Source: Apodospora peruviana (Eukaryota > Ascomycota > Sordariomycetes > Sordariales > Lasiosphaeriaceae). Taken from it: DNA of 64,000 nt. Numbering within the stretch: the first letter of the stretch is position 1; every line of letters starts with the position of its first letter. The notes under the pieces were generated by a model that saw only the letters and a list, made by a program, of their open reading frames with translations, was not told the origin of the DNA and did no database searches. The DNA is taken from the NCBI GenBank assembly GCA_033439685.1, contig JAUEDM010000001.1, positions 9,114,001 to 9,178,000 of the forward strand, given 5' to 3'. Of the stretch, positions 23,247 through 31,951 are shown in pieces. Made by a program: the position numbers and the translations under genes.

Positions 23247-23970
23247 CATGTTGTTGAATTCAGCCAATTGATGTACACGAAAAAGTTCGGGTCTCCCCCG
23301 AAGGGTTTCGGTAAGCAACTCTGTCAGTGCAGAACCTAGGCCAAGCCAGGACCGTTTGCCATGCTGCTGCACAGCATTGTACAGAGTTAGTGTCCACCCA
23401 CTGAGCCAAATTCCCATGTCCATCATATTGAGAGATTGTGATTGTTGGGGGGCAGGGTGGGGGGGGGGGAGCGGCGGTGTGCTCAAAAGGCGTCCTATCA
23501 GCGCCACGGAGAAGATCACGGACGAGTCGGATACTGGGACATTGACCGGAGATGTCAACAGTTTCAGAGAGCCGAGCGGAGCACCGGAGATAAAGCGGAC
23601 GCCTGGAGATATGTCTCATTCTGCGTCATAAATCCAGCTGCTGCTCTCACACCTGCCTCCCCACCACACTGCAGGTCGTACCCAATCCGAAGCCGACAGG
23701 ATACAATACGACGCGTTCTACGGCTCACAAAGCCTTCCCTCCGAAACATTTTCTTATTAGCGTAATGCTTATCTCCATCTTGGCGACTGTTTCTGTGAAG
23801 TTCTGTCCCGTTAGTGTCGATCTGCGCTGACCAATTGACCCGGTCCTTCACAATCTGCGACTAACGGCAGTGTCCACTGCCGTTCCTAGCTCCATGTGTC
23901 TGCAATTAAGCTCAATAATGCCCGATGGAACCCAATGTGGTGTTTTTTGCTTCTTAGATCGAAAACAATC

Positions 23971-24009
23971 GATTAATAATGCTGTTTTTGGAGAGCAGCA
24001 TTATTAATC
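23971..24009. repeat. 14-bp perfect inverted repeat with 11-nt loop
   Basis: GATTAATAATGCTG (23971-23984) is matched exactly in reverse complement at 23996-24009. The hairpin is AT-rich and lies 60 bp from the 30-G tract. Confidence 0.85.
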
Positions 24010-24066
24010 ACCAGCCCAAGCAACCAATTTTGATCAGAGCAAGATAAGTCGCAAAATGTTGCAATG

Positions 24067-24068
<2 letters not shown>

Positions 24069-24097
<29 letters not shown>

Positions 24098-24098
24098 G
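24069..24098 (+). repeat. Poly-G tract, 30 G
   Basis: An uninterrupted run of 30 G, the longest homopolymer in the window. Its true length may vary or be misassembled. Confidence 0.85.
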
Positions 24099-24237
24099 CT
24101 CTGAACGATATCTCCGTTGACAATTCACGTGGAAGTCAGAACAAAAGGTGGACTGTGTGTTGGCACCCTGCAGGCGGATTGTTTGCGTGAATGGGGTAGC
24201 AGTGCTCAAATAAGGTTACTCGTACGCAGGTATGAAT

Positions 24238-24257
24238 CATACCGACATGTCGGTATG
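24238..24257. repeat. Perfect 20-bp palindrome
   Basis: CATACCGACATGTCGGTATG equals its own reverse complement. It contains CCG and CGG triplets six bases apart, a geometry that dimeric zinc-cluster factors could bind. It lies 1.45 kb upstream of the ABC transporter start. Confidence 0.8.
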
Positions 24258-25482
24258 CAGGACATCCTGATCCATGATGATGGAGCACGGCAGGCCACCC
24301 GGCAGCTGGCATCAGTCATCAAACATGCCGCGCAATCATCTCTGTCCAATAGTTTGCGAGGCAGCGAATAACATTGGTCGCTGAACTCATCCCCGCGCAG
24401 CAGCAGCCGTGTCTCTTAGCTGAGCCAACGACACGCGTGTTCACCTGACCGGCTGACCCGACTCCGAACACACACTTATCAGCTCAGTGAGTTCACAAAA
24501 GTCATTGTGACAATGCAACGGCCCTGCAGGTGAAGGAATGGGAACGTGGGTCGACGCTTACTGACGTCCGAGTCGTCCGTTCCAGATACGCTTCTTGAGC
24601 AGGAAAAGCTTATAAGTACGGGGCTTTCCAAGACATTTTCTACATGTCGGCCTCTTGGATGAGTCCGCCAGATGATGTAATGCGGGTTTTCGGGGGTGAG
24701 ACGAACACGCAAAGGAGGTTCAACTTTACGCCAATGCAGTCAGTTCTCGCAAACGTCGAGGTACCCCGATCGGTTTTCTCTTGGAACCAAAGCAGTTCGT
24801 GTTTATCCGAGACATTATCCAAGGTTTGGTCCTGACATAACGGGCCTATCACATACACGAGTGGAATGCTCTTCAAGAACCATTTCTAATATCTCATAAT
24901 TTACTCGTATTCATGAAGCAAGTTGCCGTAGTAACCTTTCTTTGGATGCTGCGGGTGATGCCATATCACAATGGATCACTCAGGTTCACATAAGACTCAG
25001 CCCATGTTCGAATAACTATGCCCATGGAGTCTCTAGAAAATCATGCCGCGTAAAGAGATCTACCCACGGCTGTGCTTCGCTTAGGTAGATTACTGGCTGG
25101 CGGCTTAGATTCCAGTTCAGCCTTGGCGAATCGTAAATCCGCGGTTGGACAGTCGTTGTCCTCGTCTAATTCCCTCAGTCTCGGAATTTACTACTCATTA
25201 ACTCCTGTTCCACAAATCCAGTGCAATGGAGACGCTGACCCGGGTAGATAGGTATTTACCGGACAAAGCCAGAGATCATCCACAGAGAATATGATGACTT
25301 GCGTATCATTCGTCTTCCGTCAACAGCCCATGCTTAAATTATCCAACTTGTCCTCTCTAGTAACTACCTTAATCACACTACCCGAGAAAAAAAAAGCCTT
25401 TCACCACACCTGTGATTGGAATGCTGTTCTTCATTCTTCCGTAGACACCAACTTGTTGGCCATCTGCCTGTCCCAAAACACT

Positions 25483-26965
25483 CTATACCTCTCCACCGCC
25501 CCGCGGCCATCCTCGTCCCTGATTCCCCGAGAGCCAGTCCTCGCCATCATCAGTCAACAGCTTACAATCAGGCGTGGCCCAGGCCTCAAGCAAATCGTCA
25601 ACAATGTCCCAGTGTGCCCCTATAATACCGCGTAGATCGCACTCCCGTACTTACCTCCTCGTAAGTTGGGATCGGCGCCCATCTCGCCCAGCAGAAACCG
25701 TGCACACGCAGCATGGCCCCGGTACGCGGCGGCCTGTCGCGCAGTGCCGTAAACACCACCCTGAGCATTGACATTCACACCACCAGCGTACCTTCTGACC
25801 AGAGACCTCACCCACCCCTCCGGTTGGCTGCGCTTCCACCCACACAGCGACTGGAGCGCGAAACCGTACCTCCCGGCAGGACCAGCGTTGACGTCGGCAC
25901 CCTGGTCAATGAGGAACTTGACCCTGCGGATCCTGTAGGGCTCCCCCAGAATGAGGCTGTCATCCAGCGCGGCTTGGAGCGCGGTGCCGTGCTTCAGTCC
26001 GCTCGCATCGTTGACGTCGACGCTATGCTGCTCGAGAAGCAGCGCCAGCACGTCGACGTTGCTGTTGTCGGCGCCGTGGTGCAAGAGGAGCCGGACTCGG
26101 TCGGAACTGCCCCCAAACTGCGCCACGGCCGCCTGCAGCGCGGTGCCCAGGCGCCCGCCGACTTGGTTGATGTTGGCGCTGTAGCAGAGGGCATGCAACG
26201 CGGTGCGGTAGCGTCCGCCCTGGGCGTTGACATCGGCGCCCCGGGCCAGCAGGAGCTGGACCTCGGGCGAGATGCCCACCTCGCAGCTTGCGCAGAGCGC
26301 CTGGAGCGGATGTCCGCACTCGCCCCCAGGAATGGTGACATCTGCGCCCCGCTTGAGCAGCAGATGGAACGCTTCTCTGGAGTCTCGGGGTGAGCGGAGC
26401 TGCGTGTGTGCTGCCCAGTGGAGCGGAGTGCCATGGACGCTGCGGCTGCTCACCTTGTTGACGTTTGCACCGCGGTCCAGCAAGAGTTGGAGACACGCAA
26501 CCGAGCCGGGGGCTTGATCCCGAAACCGGCCGTATCGCCGACGTCAGCGCGCATCCGGTCCTCTCCGAAGACAGGTTGATGTCGGCGCCTTTGGAGAGGA
26601 GGTTCGCGACGTGGATCCGGCCATACGCGACGGCGGGCTGCAGCGCGGAGCCCTCCCCGCTTCTTGGTGATCATTCTTTTCAGGCTCGTGCTGCGGATGG
26701 CAAGCGCGTGGTTGGCGGCGTCGATGACGTCTGCGGGCCATTGTGCTCGCGGCAGGGTCTCCAGGTGCAGTGGCCAGTTTCGGGCTGCATACGTACGCAG
26801 CGCAAGACGCGATGATTCTGCTTTGGTTATTAAACTGCTCGCGTGGACGTGGTAGGTGAGACAGCAGTGTGCGATGTACAGTTACGCGTCGGCCTCACTG
26901 AATGAGAAGTTTGCGGTCGGGCCGTGAGAGATTCGATCCGAAGTCAGATATTCCTTGATGGAGAA
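25483..26965 (-). pseudogene. 3' remnant of a NACHT-ankyrin NLR gene, broken
   Basis: The remnant opens with FSIKEYLTSDRISHG (26965 on), a segment typical of the region after NACHT in fungal NLRs, then reaches a TAA (26884-26882). Directly behind the stop, in the same frame, the family pattern goes on: YIAHCCLTYHVHASSL, RLALRTYAARNWPLHLETL. Further on are ankyrin repeats (LLLDRGANVNKV, ADVNAQGGRYRTALHALC, GTALQAALDD, YGTARQAAAYRGHAACARFL). At least three frame changes occur, near 26660, near 26530 and near 25630. After the last one the tail ends at 25483. A C-to-T change from CAA would explain the TAA. The HET or other N-terminal domain and NACHT are missing. I am confident of the family and of the decay; the exact 5' break is uncertain. 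Confidence 0.75.
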
Positions 26966-27695
26966 AGTGCGCCAGGCGGATGGGGTCTTGCTGCTGCCAT
27001 CCCAGCTTGGCTCGGTGCCTGCTTGTATAAGCCACAAGGAACAGTAAACGGTAGATGCCTCACGGATCCTTGCCCATGAATGTAGTGGCGTGGCTTGACA
27101 CTCACTGGCAGCAACAAACTGATACCCGTCCAAGCCGTCGAGGTATATGGGTTTGTGTCCGCGGCGGTTGGGGTCACAGCCGTACCAACCACCCGCCGTG
27201 GCTACATGAGGTCCTAAGTTTGCATGCATGTGCGAGGTGGTTTCAGCCTTGGGGTATAAGGTACCTTTACCCAACCATGCTGCCGCTGAAATAACTGGTT
27301 AAACTTCAATGTTCTGCATGGTCTCTTAGGAAATATGTACGTATTACCCCAAGTTGCCGCGCGCGGTCGCTCTGAGCCACCTTGCATAGCGGCAGCCAGA
27401 CTCCGTAACGGTATCCTGCAGTTTTTGAGCTTAGAGCCGATCAGTGTTAATTACTTGCATATTGAGCACAGTACCTACATATAGACCCTCTGCCACTTTG
27501 AGAATATCGGGGATCCATATGCTTGGATTGTTCACAGTACATTCATGGCATTTATCTGTACCGACTATATCTACTGCTTCCTCTCATTCCCCTGGATCCC
27601 TCTAACCCCCGCCTCTTGGTCTGTTATTTTTCTTATAGCACCGATCTCGCTTTTCTGGCAGTTGAATACCACAAGATTATATCCAGACTCTAACA
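26966..27695. other. Intergenic stretch
   Basis: It lies between the broken NLR and the FHA-kinase remnant, which point away from each other. The minus-strand frame of the NLR remnant stays open upstream to 27274 but has lost family resemblance. I see nothing else. Confidence 0.45.
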
Positions 27696-28869
27696 ATGAC
27701 CACCCCTCACCACTTATTTCTACTTATCCCACAAAACCCTGAAGCCGAGTATGTTGTCGAATGCAATGCCAATTCAAACATGATCCGAATCGATAACCAC
27801 GCTCGGGAGATCATGATTGCCTGCGTGCCTGACCGTCCCTCCAAGAGTCCAGATCGGCTACTTTCGTTTGGATGTGATGAGACTCACGACATCGTCCTTC
27901 CAAGAGGCTCCAAGCCTAGATCCGGGCGGCAAACGAGATCCATGGCACAAACGACAGCCAAAAACACAGGAGGAAGCCAACGCTATCAGAGCTATCACGA
28001 CGATCACTGTTACTTCTTCCTCGTGTCCGCCGGCGAGCTCATCCTGCGCGACATGTCGCAGGCCCGCCTGACATCCATCAACCTCATGAACTCCCCCTCA
28101 AACCCCTCGGATTCGAGCCGTACCTACGATCTCCACGGCACACCCCGTCAGCGAGTCATCCCACGAATGAGCACCGACATACACATCACCATCGGAAAGA
28201 ACGCGATATTCTTGCTCCGTTGGGCCAACGAGTGCTATGCCGACCCCACCGACATTGCCGCCCAGACCCAAATCAGACTCGGCATGGAGGCGCTGGCCAT
28301 GAAGACTCAGGGCGTCCATGATGACAAGACGGACGTTATTTCTCAAATCCCCGAACCGTACAGTCGCCACACCCCGACGTCCAAGTCGGCAGCGGCTTCT
28401 AGGAAAACCCTGCACCGGTACAGTGCTGTGAGCACCCGTTGCTATGGGGATGTTTGCAGGATGACCGACCTGAACACCGGAGAGGCTTGGACAGTAATGG
28501 AGGTCAACCCCCGCCCCATCACCAACGACCACACCAGGCGGATATGGAGGGATCTTATTCCCAGAGAGATTGATATTCTCAGGATGAAGTTTGCGAGCCA
28601 TGTGAGTTGTTCGTCCCCCCGGGCATATCATATTGTTCCAAAAAGAATGACTCACATTAACACAATTGAACCCTCAAGAAAATCTAGTTCATTTCGAAGC
28701 ATGGCAAAACGTGTGCCCAATCGACACCGGCGGCATCCAGCTTCTCTTCTCTCCCTACAGGGGGGGTCTCAAAAAACTCTGGAGGCAGAATGGGCGTGGT
28801 CACTGGTATCTAGATGAAGTGCAGGTAACTCATATCGGGCTCACCCATGTTTTCGTATTAAGTAAGTAG
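27696..28869 (+). pseudogene. FHA plus protein-kinase-like gene, truncated, splice site lost
   Basis: Exon 1 is 27696-28601 (302 codons). Residues 53-180 resemble an FHA domain: LLSFGCDETHDIVLP, then DDHCYFFLVSAGELILRD, then IHITIGKNAIFLLRW. From residue 262 a kinase N-lobe begins (RYSAVSTRCYGDVCRMTDL, TGEAWTVMEV), with the glycine loop and the VAIK lysine both degenerate (WTVME). Exon 1 ends in CAT before GTGAGT. The kinase pattern resumes as ENLVHFEAWQNVCPIDTGG at 28678. A phase-0 join would need CAG at 28675-28677, but CAA is present, one G-to-A step away. The protein stops at 28869 after the alphaC-beta5 region, so the C-lobe is absent. Fungal kinases with an N-terminal FHA are the model. 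This copy is probably dead. Confidence 0.6.
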
Positions 28870-29358
28870 GTACCTGGTCAGGTAGAAGGGGCAGGGAAAG
28901 GGGAAGGGACATCACAACAAAGAAACCCGCTTACTTGCACACCTGGTAAGCAACAAACCAAAATGCATCAACTATCCCAAAGAGACACTATTTTACATCT
29001 CCATTCACAGAGGCCCGCAGTCAGGTCCGCGCGTATGTCCTTGGGGCCACACCCTGTCAGCCCGACTCCTGCATGTGACCATCGGAGTCCCTTCGAGACA
29101 ACATTGATTTATCACCTGCTGGGAGTGCCCAGGCGTACCCGAACATTACCCCGCAGACTCGAGAGGGCCCCCGGTGCAGCGGTGGCCGGCCGTCCTCATC
29201 TGCCTAGAACGGTTTTTGTGTTGCTGCCTTCTCTTTTCTCTTTTTACCCCTATTCTTTTTTTCTTTTTTTTTTCGTGCTTTCTTTTCTCAACTAAACCCC
29301 GAGTGCCCTAGGCTAGACCCAATTTGTTTTCCTTTTTTTTTCTATTTCTGCAAGACGC
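28870..29358. other. Intergenic stretch, pyrimidine-rich end
   Basis: No ORF with coding character. A T/C-rich block at about 29215-29345 lies just beyond the stop of the minus-strand F-box gene. No C-terminal kinase lobe is found here, so the preceding gene is truly truncated. Confidence 0.5.
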
Positions 29359-30765
29359 TTACCAAAAACGTTTTCTTGAACAAGCCCCTGTCTCCATCCG
29401 TGAAAGTTTTGTTTGTCGAAGTGAAAACTGAATTTCAAGTTCCGAGTCGCTGTGGGTATTTCGGGAGTCGCATGATATGTTAGTTGTACCGGCCGGTAAG
29501 GAGTTACATGGGTGGCTGAAGAACTGGATGGGAGAAAAATAAGGTTGGAACGTTAAAAGGGAGAATTTGAAAAGGTGAAATTTACAAGGAGGAATATCAG
29601 GGTGCTTGAACTCGTTCATCAGGCACGAACCACTTGCCTCCCCTCCATTACCCAAACCGCCGTCGTTTCTCCATTCGACGAAGCCTTGACCTGCTGCCGT
29701 CGGGACAACCACCGGCATCGCGCAGGACCGATTACGGCCTTCGTCGCTCACGCTCCACCGCAGCTGAGCGCCTGCACACCAACGGAAATGGTTCAAGAAC
29801 TCCTTCTGCTCGAACATCTTCTCGCCGCCAGCATCGAGTACCCAGTCTGTTGTGGTCTTCTTGGAAGACCTGCTGTTGTCCTTCGCCAGCTGGCACGCGG
29901 CACACGAGATGCCATGTTCTAGTCTGCCCGTCCGCTTGTCATACCAAGGCAACGAACACGCACCTAAATAGGTAAACGTTTCCTCCAGCTGCGTGCGGCC
30001 TGTCTTTCCTGGCGGGTGCAGCCCATAATTTTCCCTGACCTGCCAGACCGAAGCGAGCGGAAACGACTTTCTGACGATGAAGTCCCCCAGCATGCCATAC
30101 CGCCCCGGCAGCGCGTTGAAAGATAGCAGCAGTGACGAGACATCCTCGGAATGATACCATCGTTGCACTCGTGTTTGTTCCGAAGTCCGCAGGCACGCGT
30201 GACAGCAACGAGTCCACGGCAGAAGAAAGATGAAGCCTGCGAACTCGCCGCATAGCGCGCAGGTCTTAGTGCACAAGGCCAAAAACAAGTCGGCCAGAGA
30301 AACGTGGGCGGCGAGGCCCGTCCGCAGCAAAGCGCAAAAGACATCCAGCGCGTAAGACGTCACCAGTCGGTACGCGACCAGCGAGTTTACCATCTGTCTC
30401 GACTCGAGGTTGAGTTGCCGGAATCTCCAGAGGGAGCGGATATCCAAGCACAGCAGCACGTCTTGGATCAGCTCGAGGGGAAGTCGTTCGAGTTGGCCTA
30501 GGTGCGTTGGTGTTGAAAGACGTGGAAAGGGGGATCCTATCGAGTCGCGGACGGCGCTGTGTTCGCGCTGGTCGAAGGATATCACGCAGAGAGAAAAGTC
30601 TTTGCGATGCCAACCGACGACCCGGACAATGTCGTCGGCTTGGTCCTCCTCGAACTGGAATTCGGTTGAAGAGCGGCCGGGTGGTGGGTTTGGGTCGCCG
30701 CCGCGTTGTGGTGGACTTGGGGTGCCGCCGGCCTGTTGTTGGCTGGGGAGCCGCGTTGCTGCCAT
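29359..30765 (-). CDS. F-box protein with a C-x2-C/C-x2-C zinc-like motif
   Basis: A single frame of 468 residues from ATG 30765. Residues about 94-125 form an F-box (LERLPLELIQDVLLCLDIRS and on), the Skp1-binding motif of SCF ubiquitin ligases. It is followed by a segment common in fungal F-box proteins: a helix around SYALDVFCALLRTGLA, then Cys169-x2-Cys172 and Cys188-x2-Cys191 (CALCG, CCHAC), probably a zinc site. The first 60 residues are Pro/Gln-rich and likely disordered. The last 90 residues lack family character, so the true end may be earlier through an intron I cannot place. The substrate is unknown. Confidence 0.8.
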   Translation of the reverse strand: MAATRLPSQQQAGGTPSPPQRGGDPNPPPGRSSTEFQFEEDQADDIVRVVGWHRKDFSLCVISFDQREHSAVRDSIGSPFPRLSTPTHLGQLERLPLELIQDVLLCLDIRSLWRFRQLNLESRQMVNSLVAYRLVTSYALDVFCALLRTGLAAHVSLADLFLALCTKTCALCGEFAGFIFLLPWTRCCHACLRTSEQTRVQRWYHSEDVSSLLLSFNALPGRYGMLGDFIVRKSFPLASVWQVRENYGLHPPGKTGRTQLEETFTYLGACSLPWYDKRTGRLEHGISCAACQLAKDNSRSSKKTTTDWVLDAGGEKMFEQKEFLNHFRWCAGAQLRWSVSDEGRNRSCAMPVVVPTAAGQGFVEWRNDGGLGNGGEASGSCLMNEFKHPDIPPCKFHLFKFSLLTFQPYFSPIQFFSHPCNSLPAGTTNISCDSRNTHSDSELEIQFSLRQTKLSRMETGACSRKRFW

Positions 30766-31726
30766 CGGTATTACTTCCGCGCGGGAGGGAGTGAAGCTGT
30801 TGGGGCATGGTTGCGGAAATCGGTTGCATTGCGACCTGTATCAACTGCAGTCTTATACCCAGGGGGGACTGGGGCACGGAGGATAGGATACCGGGGTACT
30901 GCGTCTGATCGGTGGTGAGATTCACACCGCCGGCGCCGGCCATGTCCTTCCCTCGTGTCTAGTACCAATATCCCCAGACTTTCCGAGTCGACACCTCAGC
31001 ACGAGGGGCCTCGGCAGAGAGGCCATGTGTGCCGGCCAGTCAAGTTCTGCAACTCTGGCAGGTGATGAGGTCAAAGTGAGAAGTTCTGGGGAGCTCGATT
31101 CGAGTGGAAAATTATTTTTCTGAGATCTGTAACAAGAGTCACCTCGTATTCAGTCAAGTGGCTCTCAGAAAATGGACCAAAAAATTCACCACTTTCCGAA
31201 TTTGGGATAACCGGCTCCAGCCGATCACAACGCCGTCTGGTCTGAATAGTCATCAGCCACCCGGGTGCACAGGCTAGCTAGCCCTTCTAAGTTCATATTG
31301 TCGGTTATTGGCTGAAGGGTGGCTCATTAGATGACTATTGGAGACGCTGTGGCTTAGAGAGATAGTTGGAATGTTAGGGAAACCGATCGGACTCGCCTTC
31401 GAGAATTTTTAGCCTCTCCCTTAGCTCAAATTTGTTGTCCCGAGGAGAAGCGGAGATATTATTCTTCCCTACCAAATACAGCTGGTTATGAGCTTGGACC
31501 TGCGACCAATGCCGAGGCGGCGGTTAGGGGTATCCAACGTAAACAAGGACTCTCGGGAATTACTCTGCCAAACGACGGATGTAAGTCAAAGCAAGATACC
31601 CCACAGTTTAGTGCGAGTAATGCGAGTCCAAGTATGATCTTAGTTCTCTATCAACTTCAATAGCATGCAGTGTATAGTCTTGTTCACTCTGCTCCAAACG
31701 TCCACATCCACCTCATAGGGGATCAC
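30766..31726. other. Intergenic stretch upstream of the F-box gene
   Basis: A competing frame on the same strand up to 30943 is a shadow. From 31000 on I see no gene, only AT-rich sequence with short ORFs. Confidence 0.45.
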
Positions 31727-31800
31727 GTGGGTTCAAAAATCGGGTGTGCAAATATGTTAACAAAAAGGCAGGAATTTGCACATCCCATTTTTGAACCCGC
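31727..31800. repeat. 28-bp imperfect inverted repeat (hairpin)
   Basis: The left arm 31727-31754 and right arm 31773-31800 are reverse complements with four mismatches, separated by 18 nt. The core GGGTTCAAAAAT pairs perfectly. The hairpin directly abuts the dehydrogenase fragment and may be part of a small element. Confidence 0.75.
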
Positions 31801-31818
31801 GGAGATGAACAAATTTGT

Positions 31819-31951
31819 TATCGTCGACAGCGCAATACAGCGCTGGCCGGCGGCGCCGAACGCCGCGCCCACGACCGCGTTGATGAACTGGTTCTTTGTT
31901 GCAGTCCGGCAGCACGGCAGCATGGTTCTTGGCGCCAAGATTAGCCTGCAC
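31819..31951 (-). pseudogene. Fragment of methylmalonate-semialdehyde dehydrogenase (ALDH6)
   Basis: The minus strand reads VQANLGAKNHAAVLPDCNKE, then one base out of register QFINAVVGAAFGAAGQRCIA followed by LSTI. This is the block around the catalytic Cys of ALDH6 enzymes (usual form 'NHAVVLPDA.K...N..VGAAFGAAGQRCMALS'), with the Cys codon at 31839-31837. Only about 44 codons are present, with a frameshift near 31900, and family similarity ends abruptly at both sides. It is a captured or left-over gene scrap with no function of its own. Confidence 0.75.

Larger units (their letters stand above)
22788..25482. other. Long upstream region of the ABC transporter with homopolymer and palindromic DNA
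   Basis: No gene is supported in these 2.7 kb. The frame of the transporter stays open another 60 codons upstream but without coding character. The region is marked by poly-G tracts, an inverted repeat and a 20-bp palindrome, listed separately. The remaining ORFs are below 135 codons and look like chance. Confidence 0.55.
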
